Assembly (NCBI RefSeq): GCF_032813545.1
Contig: NZ_CP136520.1
Span: forward strand, 4,210,001 to 4,274,000
Source: Nodosilinea sp. E11
Lineage (GTDB): Bacteria > Cyanobacteriota > Cyanobacteriia > Phormidesmidales > Phormidesmidaceae
Direction of reading: 5' to 3'
DNA length: 64,000 nucleotides
Shown: piece by piece, positions 27,212 through 37,375 of the stretch
Layout: the number at the start of each line of letters is the position of its first letter
How positions within the stretch are numbered: the stretch's first letter is position 1
Program-made: the position numbers and the translations under genes
The notes under the pieces: model-generated
Seen by the model: the letters and a program-made list of their open reading frames with translations, nothing else
The model's database searches: none
What the model was told of the DNA's origin: nothing

Positions 27212-30200
27212 CTAGGCAGGGCAGTTGCCGCGGATGTTGGCGTCATAGACGGGAGCAGCACCGGCTCTATTAGCACAGCGGAGGTTGACGATATAGGGAT
27301 CGTCGGCGGGCAGCTCGCGGAAGTACTCGCTGCGGGGGGTGTCTACCGAGACAAAGCGGCGGGCGGCAGCAGCGGGAGGGTAGTAGAGCAGAGCTGGGTC
27401 GTAGCCCCAACGGCGGGTGGGGGGGTTGTAATAGCCCAACTGCTCTCCTGCTCCTCTACCGGCAACGGGGTTAGCGCCGGGTTCCCAGGCATCGTGCTCG
27501 AAGGGGCCGGTAGAGCCAGTCGTAAAGTTGAGCTGCAAGAACGAACCAGCAATGTTGAGGCTTCTGCCGCCCCAGTGTTCAATGAGTCGAGGGAAGTTGT
27601 GCAAACCCCCATAGCCCTGGTTGGGGCGAGTGGGCACGATGCCTGCAATGAAGACACCGTTGACGGAGATATCATCGTTAGCCACCTGTCGAATATTCAA
27701 CCGGCGATTAACTTCGCTGGTGCTCAGGCTGGTCCAATCTCCCGACGCAACGTGGGTATTAAGGGGTTCGGTATCCACAAAGGCATTCCCGTTGCGGTCG
27801 ACAAAGACTGGGCCGGTGGCACTGCCTTCTCTGACGACGGCTTGGGCTGTGTTAGGACGGCTCTGGTTCATGTAAGACGTCGCGGTGCCGCTCAACGCCG
27901 TGGGTCTGGCTAAGAAAGTATCATCCACGTCGCCATCGAGGAACCCCGGCGACAGAATAGTGAACGCATCGGCCAAAACCTCTACCGGACGCCAGCGGTC
28001 TGTAGCAGGCTGGGCAAAGTTTTGGTTCAAATTTGCCTGAGTTCTGTCGCCGTAAAAGTTGGCCTCGGTCCAGTTTTTGTCGCCCACGAGAGCGGTAAAT
28101 TCTTCCATGGGGCCTGGGTTAGCACCTGTGGCAACTTGGCCATTAGCGGGGTTGATAGTTCTGGTTCTACCGAAGTGGCGGTTGAAGTTGCCCTGGATGT
28201 AGACGCTGTTGTCGGTGACAAAGGTCATGCCCACCGCGCGGTTGTAGTTGCGGCTCATGTCGTCGCCATTGCGGAGCCGGAAGCCGTGGGGGCGACGGTC
28301 GGGGTCGGCCACAAAGTCTACTGGCTTTAGGCTAACGCCTGAGGTGGTCAACGGTGGGTCTTGCTCGGAGCCGGGGGTGGTGACCATGCGGCAATTGGCG
28401 GAGGTAACGGTGTCAACTGTTAGACAGGCGGCGGCGTTCTGATTAGTTCTTTTGGGCCGCACAATTTCGTCTTCTCGCACGGCATCTTCTCGGAAGGCGT
28501 AGACAATCCCCTCAGTAAAGGCGTCGCAATCTTGGGTATCGGCATCGCAGGCTATATCAGAGATCCAGTAGTCGGCATTAACCGCGGTAGAAACTGGGCT
28601 ATTAGTTAACCTGCCCATGTCCATATCCAGCACCCGGACGGCCAGTTGCTCACGGCCATTGAGAATGCCTTTGTCCAAGAAGGAAACCGTAGCCCCGGTT
28701 AAGTTGGTAGTCACCACGTTTCCAGAAGTATCGAAGCAAGCTTGTTGTTGGCCACAGATGTTGATGCTGAAGGCTCGATTGTCGTTGTTGACGTTGGTAG
28801 GCAAGAGGGTGTCTGCCGTCACGGCGCTAGCGGGAGTCACCCAGGTGGTTAGGGCTGTTCGAGAAGCGGGCACTGCCGCAATGCGGTTCACGGCCCGAAT
28901 AATATTGTTATCCTGAACAGCCTGGTTAGTGTCGTAGTCCGCAGCTAGCGCTACGGGCTTATACCGAGTAGCCCCGCTGTTTTGGTTTTTAATATAAGTC
29001 TGGGTGATATATTCCTCAGGGGGTTGTTGAGAATCCCCCACATCGGGTTGGGCATGGTAGCCCGTCCCCAGGTGGGAGTGACTTTGCAGGGGGAAGAGGT
29101 AGTACAGAGAGGGGTTACGAATGGGCAGTTCTTGTTGCATACTGCAACCCACTAGCCCAGATATGCCGACGTTGTCATCACCGCCACCACCACCGGGCAA
29201 TATAGGCCGGAAGACGTTAGGGTCGCAGTTGGTTTTTAGGTTAAAGGTATATCTCGTGTTCCCTACACCGTACTCCACGGGGACAACATATCCGGTCTGG
29301 TCGTCCCAGGCTAGAGTTCTGGGAGTAGTAGAGGTAAAGTTTTTCTGAGGTCTACCCGCCCTAAAGCCCCGATCTCGATCGCGCACAAGGGAGTAGATCC
29401 GGTTAACACGAGTAGCAAATTCTTCAAACTTATCCACGTCGGCCTGTGCAATATTCCCTGTGCCGTGGGGGAACAGTGCTTTCCACTGAGTAAAGGTAAT
29501 TCTGTTGAAATATTCCGATGCTCCACCGAGGTTTATACCGTTATTTTCGACAAATCCGCCGAGGGGTCTGTCTCTGTTCGCGGGTAAGAGGGTAGCGCGT
29601 AGAGCAGTGCTAGTTTTTAGGGTTTGACCACTCAAAAAGTTATTGCGCAGATAGGGAAGGGTCTGATCAATCAGGTACTGATCGGTGGCTGCATCCCCAT
29701 TATAAGGAGCCGTTACACCACGGATTACCCCATCTGCATCAAAGAGGATGTTGCCGTTAGCATCTTTAAGGGGGGTGCCATCGATCCTCTCAATAGTGCT
29801 ATCGACGGGGTCAACAATAATAAGCTTCCCATCAGGCGTGGTCACAATTTCTCCGGTCGTTGCATCCCGCTTTGCTAATTGGGTTCTGAGGATGTTGTTG
29901 ATGCGATTGCGCCTCCATTGTGCTCGGTTGAGGTTGTAATTCGTTAACCGTTGCACCAAGGTAACCCCATCATCATTAAAGTTGCTGCCGGGGTCGGTAT
30001 TGTTTCTAATGTATGCAGCAATTGCACCCAGTAAATTATTAACCCGTCCGCTGATGCTAGTGAGGTTGTCAAAGCTAGCCAGGCTAGATAGCGCGTCATA
30101 CTCGTTCAGTTCTTCCTGAAGGTTGTAGGCGAGCAGGCCTAGGGTGCAAGCGGCGGAATGGACGGTGGCTTGATCGGCTGGGCTAAGGGCATCAAAATTG

Positions 30201-32392
30201 GCAGCCGAGTCTAGTCCATTCTCTTCAATGATCCGCCGCAGCGGAGAGAAATCTCCCCACATGGCTTGGTGGGGGAAGGGATGAACAACATTGGGCTCCT
30301 GAACGGCTGGAAAGGACGGGGCACCCCCATTAGGGTCTCCAGCAAAGTAGGCCAGGTTGCGAAGGGCAATTCCTAGGGGTTGATCCGCTACCACCTGAGT
30401 ACGAAACTTTGTTGAGCTATTAAAGGCTGCGTTGTACTGAAATTCCCAGCCATTGGTTCCCTGACCATTCAAGAAATCGGCCTTAACGCGGCCATTGATC
30501 CACTGGGCAAAGGTTCTGCTGTTGGCAATAGTTTGGGCTGTACCAGGGTGTGCTGTTAACGCTACACATGCTGCCGGGAACGTGCCATTGCTGGCCATTG
30601 GACCTGGCCCTTCGTGATGGTAAACCACCATGCCCTGAACTGCGGCTAGGTTATCCCGCAGGGCACGCTTCTGGCGATATTCGTTAGCCCCAATTATGGT
30701 GCCGACGGTTGGCGCACCGTTGGGAGGATAGAGGCGATCTGTTGGGGCGGGCGTGTTTGCCGGAGGACGCTGCTCAGGGTTTAGAGTTGGCCGGGATGGT
30801 TCAAAGTTCCACCGACTAGGATTGCCCAGTTCTAAGCGTTCACCCACAATTAAACGCAGACCATAATTCATGCCCTGGCGTTCCCAGTAGCCATCCAAAC
30901 CGGTTTCGGGATCGGTTAATAGATCAGCACCCGTAATTTTGCTACCAGCGGGCCGAGTAGCCGAAACGGCCAGGTTTGTATCAGTATCGCTGTAGCGAGG
31001 TTTTGGCCCCCAGCGGTTGTCGGCCCTGGAGAAGTCATCTACAAAGGGCTTGGTCACCCGTTTGTTAAAAATGCGTTCTCCGGTAAACAGCCGGTTGGCC
31101 TCCCAGGCGGCATTGTCCCGAGTCCAGGCACCCTTATTGGTGTGAACCAGGCGATCTTCGGTAAACAGCACCAACGGATTTACCGCCACATCGGCTGGGG
31201 CACCACCGCTGACAGAATCATTGGCCGCAGTTAGCCGCTGATCGGTAATCGGTACTTCTCGGTCACCATTGAAAACGTGGAAGGTGGTATTGTCGGTACC
31301 CGTGTTGTAGTTTGCATCCATAGGCACGCCATGGACGATCTGCCCTTGGAACGTACCATCTTGGGATGGTACGCCAACGGTGATTTCTGAAGCTTCTTTG
31401 CCATACACGCAGGACCTGTGGGAGCTGATCATATAGGAGGTCAGCGTAGTCCCACCACCGGTCGCCATCAGGCTGCTATCGGTGTGCATGGCCCCGTTGA
31501 TAGTGAACTGGGCACCAGGGTAGATTTCCATATCGTAGCGGAACCAGGCGGCCCACTTGTTGCCCCGGTTGGCAATCCGCGATTGCTGAAACTCAAAGGC
31601 TTCTACCGTTCTGTTGGCGTTGTTTGCGTTGGGCACAAACACATTAATCTGAAAATTCTTTTGTAGGGTGCTGGTGGAGCCATTGTTTACCACCTGCCAA
31701 CCTTTCTCAGCTCTGGCGTTGCTACAAATTGAAGTGGCTTCGGTGGTGGCTAGAGGCCCGGTTCGGGTTACTAGGGCATTGGCTTTAGCCTGGGTTACCG
31801 GGCTCGTTAGACCCTGGAGATTAGCGGCACCAGCGGTCGCCCGTGGATCGGCCGGGGTGGCCTCGTCATCCACCACAATTGAGTAAACAATAGTTTCTCT
31901 ATTGGCATCGCTGACAAATGACCAGGCGTTGTCGAGGGTGCCGTCGCGGTTGATGTCTAGTCGTTGTTCGTCGGGCAGGGTAAAGGGGTCGTTGGGCAGG
32001 GGCACTATCCCAGGCTCGTAGGGGGCCGCCAGCATCATGCTGGCTAAGAAGTCGCCCGTGGGCAGGCCGCTGGGGAAGCGATTGTCTTTGTTGAAGATAA
32101 ACTCGATTTTGGCTCTGGCTCGGTCTAGGGCCGGAGTGGCCGCGTTGGAAATTACCTGCTGTTCGCGCTGGGAGATCGCCATATCGCTGCGGGTAAACGA
32201 GCGATAGGTGAGGGCGGTGGCGGTGAGCACCACCATCAGCACCAACAAGACTGTAGTGGGTAGCACAAAGCCCGACCGGGCCAGGCGGGCCGGTCGGTTG
32301 GCTAACAGTACAAGTTGTAGCAGCCCGGTAACTAAGCGCTTGAGTGCCGCTTGGGGAAGCCGCAAAGCTTTTCGCAGTAGATGACGACTCAT
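27212..32392 (-). CDS. hpsA: hormogonium polysaccharide biosynthesis protein HpsA
   Basis: This very large protein has 1726 residues. Near the N-terminus a basic stretch precedes a PilX-like hydrophobic segment (SGFVLPTTVLLVLMVVLTAT, about residues 40-59) and a helix (RSDMAISQREQQVISNAATP). The rest is a long extracytoplasmic region rich in Asn, Asp, Gly and Thr, with few Cys. The size and order (hpsA first, then three pseudopilins) fit the hps locus of filamentous cyanobacteria, where it is required for hormogonium polysaccharide secretion and gliding. The exact biochemical role of HpsA is not known. ATG 32392 is the start; the frame is intact. Confidence 0.88.
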   Translation of the reverse strand: MSRHLLRKALRLPQAALKRLVTGLLQLVLLANRPARLARSGFVLPTTVLLVLMVVLTATALTYRSFTRSDMAISQREQQVISNAATPALDRARAKIEFIFNKDNRFPSGLPTGDFLASMMLAAPYEPGIVPLPNDPFTLPDEQRLDINRDGTLDNAWSFVSDANRETIVYSIVVDDEATPADPRATAGAANLQGLTSPVTQAKANALVTRTGPLATTEATSICSNARAEKGWQVVNNGSTSTLQKNFQINVFVPNANNANRTVEAFEFQQSRIANRGNKWAAWFRYDMEIYPGAQFTINGAMHTDSSLMATGGGTTLTSYMISSHRSCVYGKEASEITVGVPSQDGTFQGQIVHGVPMDANYNTGTDNTTFHVFNGDREVPITDQRLTAANDSVSGGAPADVAVNPLVLFTEDRLVHTNKGAWTRDNAAWEANRLFTGERIFNKRVTKPFVDDFSRADNRWGPKPRYSDTDTNLAVSATRPAGSKITGADLLTDPETGLDGYWERQGMNYGLRLIVGERLELGNPSRWNFEPSRPTLNPEQRPPANTPAPTDRLYPPNGAPTVGTIIGANEYRQKRALRDNLAAVQGMVVYHHEGPGPMASNGTFPAACVALTAHPGTAQTIANSRTFAQWINGRVKADFLNGQGTNGWEFQYNAAFNSSTKFRTQVVADQPLGIALRNLAYFAGDPNGGAPSFPAVQEPNVVHPFPHQAMWGDFSPLRRIIEENGLDSAANFDALSPADQATVHSAACTLGLLAYNLQEELNEYDALSSLASFDNLTSISGRVNNLLGAIAAYIRNNTDPGSNFNDDGVTLVQRLTNYNLNRAQWRRNRINNILRTQLAKRDATTGEIVTTPDGKLIIVDPVDSTIERIDGTPLKDANGNILFDADGVIRGVTAPYNGDAATDQYLIDQTLPYLRNNFLSGQTLKTSTALRATLLPANRDRPLGGFVENNGINLGGASEYFNRITFTQWKALFPHGTGNIAQADVDKFEEFATRVNRIYSLVRDRDRGFRAGRPQKNFTSTTPRTLAWDDQTGYVVPVEYGVGNTRYTFNLKTNCDPNVFRPILPGGGGGDDNVGISGLVGCSMQQELPIRNPSLYYLFPLQSHSHLGTGYHAQPDVGDSQQPPEEYITQTYIKNQNSGATRYKPVALAADYDTNQAVQDNNIIRAVNRIAAVPASRTALTTWVTPASAVTADTLLPTNVNNDNRAFSINICGQQQACFDTSGNVVTTNLTGATVSFLDKGILNGREQLAVRVLDMDMGRLTNSPVSTAVNADYWISDIACDADTQDCDAFTEGIVYAFREDAVREDEIVRPKRTNQNAAACLTVDTVTSANCRMVTTPGSEQDPPLTTSGVSLKPVDFVADPDRRPHGFRLRNGDDMSRNYNRAVGMTFVTDNSVYIQGNFNRHFGRTRTINPANGQVATGANPGPMEEFTALVGDKNWTEANFYGDRTQANLNQNFAQPATDRWRPVEVLADAFTILSPGFLDGDVDDTFLARPTALSGTATSYMNQSRPNTAQAVVREGSATGPVFVDRNGNAFVDTEPLNTHVASGDWTSLSTSEVNRRLNIRQVANDDISVNGVFIAGIVPTRPNQGYGGLHNFPRLIEHWGGRSLNIAGSFLQLNFTTGSTGPFEHDAWEPGANPVAGRGAGEQLGYYNPPTRRWGYDPALLYYPPAAAARRFVSVDTPRSEYFRELPADDPYIVNLRCANRAGAAPVYDANIRGNCPA

Positions 32393-32899
32393 GTTTTTAA
32401 GACCGATGTGCCAAACAACAAAACCTGAAACTCGCGTGGGGTAAGACCGATTTAGGAGGCAGTAGCCTCACAACAGGGGGGACGGCAGATAGCGTAGAAA
32501 TTTAAAGGGGTAGACGCCGGGTGGGGGTGCCTTTGACTGGCGTTAGGGCAAGGGGGTCTTCCATAGCCCTCAAGCCAAGGCGCGTAAACGCTAACGGTGC
32601 TTCTACGGAAGCTGACCAACGTTTACCTACAAAATACCCAGATATTGTATCTGAGCGATCACTGGCTGACAGTTGCCTGATTTACAGGGCGATCGCGGGT
32701 TACAAACTCGATTTTCTCCCCATTATTCCTGGAAATGCTCAAAATGACCTCTGAACCTGTACCTTTGGCCTCTATCTTAGTGAGAACTTCATATTGTGTA
32801 CTGAGTATTTTTTCGAGACTTAATCGAGTTTGCATAATCTTTTTCCGTAGATAGTGGTCTAACTACGTAGACTTTATAAACCAGATTGTGACGGGGCAA
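32393..32899. other. 507-bp region upstream of hpsA
   Basis: It should contain the hps operon promoter (transcribed leftward). I see no coding sequence. A small perfect hairpin GTCTA/TAGAC lies near 32858-32873. The stretch 32755-32880 is clearly AT-rich. I could not identify a hormogonium (SigJ-type) promoter motif with confidence. Confidence 0.45.
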
Positions 32900-33399
32900 T
32901 CAATCAGTATCTATGCCCGCAATGCTAGCCAGGGCATGGGCGTAGGCCTCTAGGCCGGTTCTCAGATCGCTGAGGTCTTGACGGAGAGTAGGTTCGAGTT
33001 CCCAGCCCTTTTCGTGGGCGACAGCGCTGACGCCCTGGGGCTTTTGGGCCTCCCACTCTTGCAAAATGGGATGCCATTTAGAGAGAAAGGGGCGCAGGCC
33101 GTGGTTGAGGACAGCGATCGCAATGCCGCCCACTGACTCTTTAGAGGCCCCGACCCGAGGGCCAGCAGTACGTAAAATCTCGCGGGTAGAGCCAAACAGG
33201 CTGTAGAGCGAGTTGAGGGCTTCTCGCACCAGTCCGGCGTTGGCATCGAGGGGTTGCACGGCTACGCGGGTGACGAGTTCGATGTAGAGTTCCCAGGCGG
33301 CAGCGCGCTCGGTGGTGTCGGGCTGCCATTTGGCGGAGCCATCCCCCAAGGTAGGCTGACGGAAACCTCTGTAAGCTGAACCGCGTCAAATTTGGCCAT
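32900..33399 (-). CDS. hypothetical helical protein with probable 1-nt frameshift near the N-terminus
   Basis: The body is a 149-codon open frame (32900-33349) that has only a TTG as possible start. It reads DGSAKWQPDTTERAAAWELY and LREALNSLYSLFGSTREIL, which looks like a conserved, all-helical soluble protein. In another frame, an ATG at 33399 gives MAKFDAVQLTEVSVSLPWG and runs into the body if one extra G is added to the GGGGG run at 33343-33347. I infer that the true gene is 32900-33399 with a one-base deletion or sequencing error in this homopolymer. I do not recognise the function. Confidence 0.55.
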
Positions 33400-33604
33400 A
33401 GGAGCTGGGGAAAATGTTTGGCCCTCATTATAGAGCGTTGGCCGGGTGGCCCGTTCCCCGATGGCACAAACCCTGGTTCATGGCGCAGACCGCCCAGGAA
33501 TAGAATGCTAGGGCGAATGGCTCAAACCATCTACAGAGGGTTGGCCTCAGACGGGCACGCCCATTCAAGGTAGTTCCCCATTTAGACAAGCTGTGCGGTA
33601 CCAA

Positions 33605-33669
33605 AGACCCCAGGGTTCTTCTGAGCAGGATAAAAAGCCCTGGCTACCCATAGAAGAACCCTGGGGTCT
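33605..33669 (-). terminator. long perfect stem-loop after the vinyl reductase gene
   Basis: An 18-19 bp perfect inverted repeat (AGACCCCAGGGTTCTTCT with its complement) spans 33605-33669. It has a roughly 28-nt loop that contains a smaller AGCC/GGCT hairpin next to TTTTT on the minus strand. It begins 10 bp after the stop of the reductase gene, so it is its likely terminator or 3' stabiliser. Confidence 0.7.
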
Positions 33670-33678
33670 CAACTGGCG

Positions 33679-34911
33679 CTATTCCGGCAGCTTGTATTGG
33701 CTGACAATGCGCTTGGCAAACTCAGGCACATGGGCGGCGAGCTTTTGCGGATAGTTGCGCTTGACGTAGAGGTAGTTGCGGGTGAAGTGGGAGTCGATGG
33801 AAAAGCGGGCGTACTCTAGACCCTTGGGGCCGATGCGCTCGATCACCACGCCCATCAGTTTGGCGGCCCACATGGGCAGCGTCACCGCCTTGTCGTAGGC
33901 GGGAATGCTCTGCTGCACGGCGGCTTTGCGATCGCCCTCAGACATCACCGGCTGGGTATCGAGTTGATCCATGACTGTATCTAGCATGGCTTGGCCGCGA
34001 TCGTTGCGCACCACAATCCACTGCCAGCCAAAGGGGGCACCCATGTAGCCCACTACCAGGTCGGCTAGCCCATTCACATAGTCAAAGCAGCTCATGCAGG
34101 AGGGGGCAAACACATCTTTGAGCTGGTTGGTTTTAAGGCCAAAGAAGGGCACGGTTTCGGTGGAGCCGTCGGAATGCTTGAAGTGCACCCGAAAGTCTTG
34201 CATAAACTCGTAGTGCACCACCGTATCGGGCGATCGGCTGGTGGTTTCGAGAAACTTTTGCAGGCCAGCCCGGCTGACGTTATCGACGCAGGGGGTACCC
34301 AGCACGTAGAGCTGCTCTAGGCCGAGCTGTTTTTCGATCGCTCGCAGCGCCTGGATCTGGCAGCCGACGCCAATCACCAGCAGCCGCTTCATGCCCGACT
34401 GCTCGACTTGCTCTAGCACCGACAGGTTGGGCGATAGGGTGGGCTTGTTAACCCGCGCCGCCAAAATCTCCTCGGGGGTGGTGGCCAGCACGGGCTGGGG
34501 CTGAAAGCGATCGCTCTCGGTATTTTGAACGCACACCACCCCTTCGACCAACCCTTGGGTCAGCATTTCGATCGCGATCGTGCTGACAATGCCGGTCCAC
34601 TGAGCGCCCTCAATCGGCTGCTGCTTGCGGGCGGCCATCATGTCCTGGTGGACGCCGAAATAAACGTCATCCTCTGCCTCTAGGTCGCGGCTGCGCCCGT
34701 GGGTCTGCTGCTCTAGGGTGGGAAACTGCTGATTGAGAAAGGCACAGGCCTCTTTGACGTAGTGGATGTAGTAGGTATCGCAAAAGCCGCACTCGCTACA
34801 GAGCTCTTTGGCGGGGCGGGTGGCCCCAGGGCGCAGGGCTTTGGCTTTGTTGTGGGGAGGCTGGGCCAGGGTCATAGGAGCAGGGGTGGGGTTGGCAATA
34901 ACGACTGTCAT
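33679..34911 (-). CDS. bciB: ferredoxin-type 3,8-divinyl (proto)chlorophyllide 8-vinyl reductase, BciB/Slr1923 type
   Basis: This 410-residue protein of the F420 hydrogenase beta-subunit family starts with a Pro-rich segment, then KELCSECGFCDTYYIHYVKEACAFL (Cys ligands of an Fe-S cluster, residues about 36-60). It continues with GVGCQIQALRAIEKQLG, LGTPCVDNVSRAGLQ and APSCMSCFDYVNGLADLVVGYMGAP. It fits the cyanobacterial Slr1923 group, which reduces the 8-vinyl group in chlorophyll synthesis. The homologous 7-hydroxymethyl chlorophyll a reductase of plants is the main alternative. Start ATG 34911 follows GGTGA. It is divergent from the kinase gene. Confidence 0.85.
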   Translation of the reverse strand: MTVVIANPTPAPMTLAQPPHNKAKALRPGATRPAKELCSECGFCDTYYIHYVKEACAFLNQQFPTLEQQTHGRSRDLEAEDDVYFGVHQDMMAARKQQPIEGAQWTGIVSTIAIEMLTQGLVEGVVCVQNTESDRFQPQPVLATTPEEILAARVNKPTLSPNLSVLEQVEQSGMKRLLVIGVGCQIQALRAIEKQLGLEQLYVLGTPCVDNVSRAGLQKFLETTSRSPDTVVHYEFMQDFRVHFKHSDGSTETVPFFGLKTNQLKDVFAPSCMSCFDYVNGLADLVVGYMGAPFGWQWIVVRNDRGQAMLDTVMDQLDTQPVMSEGDRKAAVQQSIPAYDKAVTLPMWAAKLMGVVIERIGPKGLEYARFSIDSHFTRNYLYVKRNYPQKLAAHVPEFAKRIVSQYKLPE

Positions 34912-35250
34912 TCACCATACCGCACGGGTTTGGGCCGATTGGCGCGATCGCCCCAATTGTTACGAAATATAGCGATCGCCCTAGGGCTGAGTTGGGCTGA
35001 GAAGACCTATCGGCCCAAGCTGAATAGGCGATCTAGGCTGCGATCGGCCCTAATTCTCGCCGCGCCTCTGGCTTTTCCTTCTTAGAAGGCCTTGAAATTG
35101 CGTCCCTTCCTCCTGGCCATCCCTACGTGAATCCACGAATCCCCGCCCTTGGCTCAGGGGGTAAAATCCCCCTCTCCGCCCGATTGCAGGTTAAATGGAA
35201 GTAAGCATAAGCAAAAACTATGCCTCTGCGTTCCTGGGTTTATCGCTGTG
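34912..35250. other. 339-bp divergent intergenic region
   Basis: This is shared promoter space for the leftward reductase gene and the rightward kinase gene. It holds several GCGATCGC-type HIP1 sites. The kinase frame stays open upstream to 35149, but that part is not protein-like. I resolve no promoter elements. Confidence 0.45.
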
Positions 35251-37335
35251 ATGATCTGCTGCCTCAACCCTCACTGTACTCAGCCTAATCACACTACCCT
35301 GGCCGCCGTTTGTCCTACCTGCGGCAACGCCTTAGAGCGTCGTCTAAGAGGCCGCTATCGCCCGCTAAAACTCATTGGCCGGGGTGGCTTTGGGCGCACC
35401 TACTTTGCCCTCGACGCCGATCGCCTCAACAGTCGCTGCGTGATCAAACAGTTTGCCCCCCAAACCCAGGGCACTAAGTCGTTCTTGAAAGCGGTGCAGC
35501 TGTTTGAGCAGGAGGCTGTGCGGCTCCACGAACTCGGTGAACATCCGCAGATTCCGACCCTGCTGGCCTATTTTGAGCAGAACAAGTACCTCTATCTGGT
35601 GCAGCAAATGGTGCAGGGGCGCACCCTACACCAAGAAATCTCGGCCCAAGCCGCCTACAGCGAAGGTAGCCTGCGCCAGCTGCTAGAAGATTTGCTGCCG
35701 GTGCTGCACTTTATCCATGAGCATGGCGTCATTCATCGAGATATTACCCCGTCGAACATCATTCGCCGCCAGGTTGACCAAAAGCCGGTGCTAATTGACT
35801 TTGGCGTGGCCAAACAGTTTAGCGAAGCGATTCGCTACGAGCAGGGCACCCGCATTGGTACCGAAGGCTACGCCCCGATTGAGCAGCTGCGCAGCGGCCA
35901 GGCCTATCCTTCCAGCGATATCTACAGCCTGGGGGCTACCTGCCTACACCTGCTGACTGGCTGCAAGCCCGAAGACCTCTACAGCCCCCTAGAAGGTCGC
36001 TGGCTGTGGCAAGAGCACCTACAAAAGCAGGGCCGCACCATTCACCCGGGTCTGGCGGCGGTGCTGAATAGCATGACCAAAGACCTGGTTAGCGAACGTT
36101 ATCAGACCGCCCAAGACGTACTAGACGACCTGCGACGATTGCCTAAGCTAGAGGGCGCAGTGCCGGGCTGGATCTCGACCCAGTCTGACCCGTCTGATCC
36201 ATCTAATCAAAGCCTATTTGCGGGCATCGATCGCCCCCCTCTCAGCGGCCCAGGCAATAGCGCTGGCCTCGTGATGCCTGTTACAGCTTTGCCAGACTCC
36301 CAAGAGGTTTCAGGGCCTGTTTCGAGGTCTAGTTCAGGGCCTGTTTCGGGTTCATCCAATACCGCCCGGCCACTTTCATCCATCCCAATTCCCCCCACTG
36401 GCAAGCCTGCCAACTCAAGGCCTCCTAGCTCTGGACCTGCGGGCAGCCGCTGGCAACTGGTGAAAACCCTGGCTGGTCATCAGTCGTGGGTTACCACTGC
36501 GGCCTTTAACCCCAAGCAGCCCGTGCTGGTGAGCGGTAGTCTTGACGATACCTTGCGGATTTGGAATTGGCAGACGGGCGATCTGTTGCACTCGCTCAAA
36601 GGCCACGCTCGCGGCGTCAATGATGTCGCGATCGATCCGCGCGGTCACTGGGTCGTGAGCTGTGGGGATGATGCCACCATCAAAGTGTGGCACCTGGGTG
36701 ACGCTACTCTGCGGCATACGCTCAAGGGGCATATGCGGGATGTGACTGCGATCGCCCTCAGCCGCAGTGGCACCCTATTGGCTAGTGCCAGCGAAGACGG
36801 CACTCTCAAACTGTGGAATATTGCCCAGGGTACGCTGCTTAAAACCTTGCCGGGTTCTGCAGGCATGCTCAAAACCGTAGCCCTGGCCTCAGCAGACCAG
36901 CAGCTGATTAGCGGCGGTCTCGACAACACCGTGCGCCTATGGGATATACAAACTGCCACCACCCTAGCGGTGCTCACGGGCCACACCAACACCGTTAACC
37001 AAGTAGCCGTTAGCCCTGACGGACGCCTAATTGCCAGCGCCAGCAAAGATCGCACCGTGCGCCTGTGGGATTTAGTCACGGGTACCCTGATACACACGCT
37101 TCAGGGGCACACCCAGGAGGTCAATAGTGTGGCTTTTTTCCCCGATGGTAGACGGGTGGTCAGTGGTAGCAGTGACGGCACCTTGCGCCTCTGGAGTAGC
37201 CAGACTGGGATTCTGCAAGCAACGCTGTCTGCCCACGTCAACCCCGTCCACCAGGTGGCGGTGCAGATGGGCGGCAAGATCTTGGCTAGCGCCAGTGCCG
37301 ACAAAACCATCAAGCTATGGCAGCGACAGAGTTAG
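35251..37335 (+). CDS. Ser/Thr protein kinase with N-terminal zinc ribbon and C-terminal WD40 propeller
   Basis: This 694-residue protein has a small Cys cluster (CCLNPHC and CPTCG, residues 3-24) and then a Hanks-type kinase (about 35-300). The kinase has GRGGFGRTY, Lys66 in CVIKQF, HRDITPSN (162-169), DFGVAK (183-188) and GTEGYAPIEQ. A Ser/Pro-rich linker (about 310-400) follows, then seven WD40 repeats (about 405-694) such as LKGHARGVNDVAI...DDATIKVW. All catalytic residues are present, so it should be active. The propeller probably binds partners. Start ATG 35251 places the zinc ribbon at the N-terminus, as is usual in cyanobacteria. It converges with gvpK. Confidence 0.93.
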   Translation: MICCLNPHCTQPNHTTLAAVCPTCGNALERRLRGRYRPLKLIGRGGFGRTYFALDADRLNSRCVIKQFAPQTQGTKSFLKAVQLFEQEAVRLHELGEHPQIPTLLAYFEQNKYLYLVQQMVQGRTLHQEISAQAAYSEGSLRQLLEDLLPVLHFIHEHGVIHRDITPSNIIRRQVDQKPVLIDFGVAKQFSEAIRYEQGTRIGTEGYAPIEQLRSGQAYPSSDIYSLGATCLHLLTGCKPEDLYSPLEGRWLWQEHLQKQGRTIHPGLAAVLNSMTKDLVSERYQTAQDVLDDLRRLPKLEGAVPGWISTQSDPSDPSNQSLFAGIDRPPLSGPGNSAGLVMPVTALPDSQEVSGPVSRSSSGPVSGSSNTARPLSSIPIPPTGKPANSRPPSSGPAGSRWQLVKTLAGHQSWVTTAAFNPKQPVLVSGSLDDTLRIWNWQTGDLLHSLKGHARGVNDVAIDPRGHWVVSCGDDATIKVWHLGDATLRHTLKGHMRDVTAIALSRSGTLLASASEDGTLKLWNIAQGTLLKTLPGSAGMLKTVALASADQQLISGGLDNTVRLWDIQTATTLAVLTGHTNTVNQVAVSPDGRLIASASKDRTVRLWDLVTGTLIHTLQGHTQEVNSVAFFPDGRRVVSGSSDGTLRLWSSQTGILQATLSAHVNPVHQVAVQMGGKILASASADKTIKLWQRQS

Positions 37336-37375
37336 GCTGCGTTTGGGTGGGTTAGGCTAACCTACAAAATTTAGC

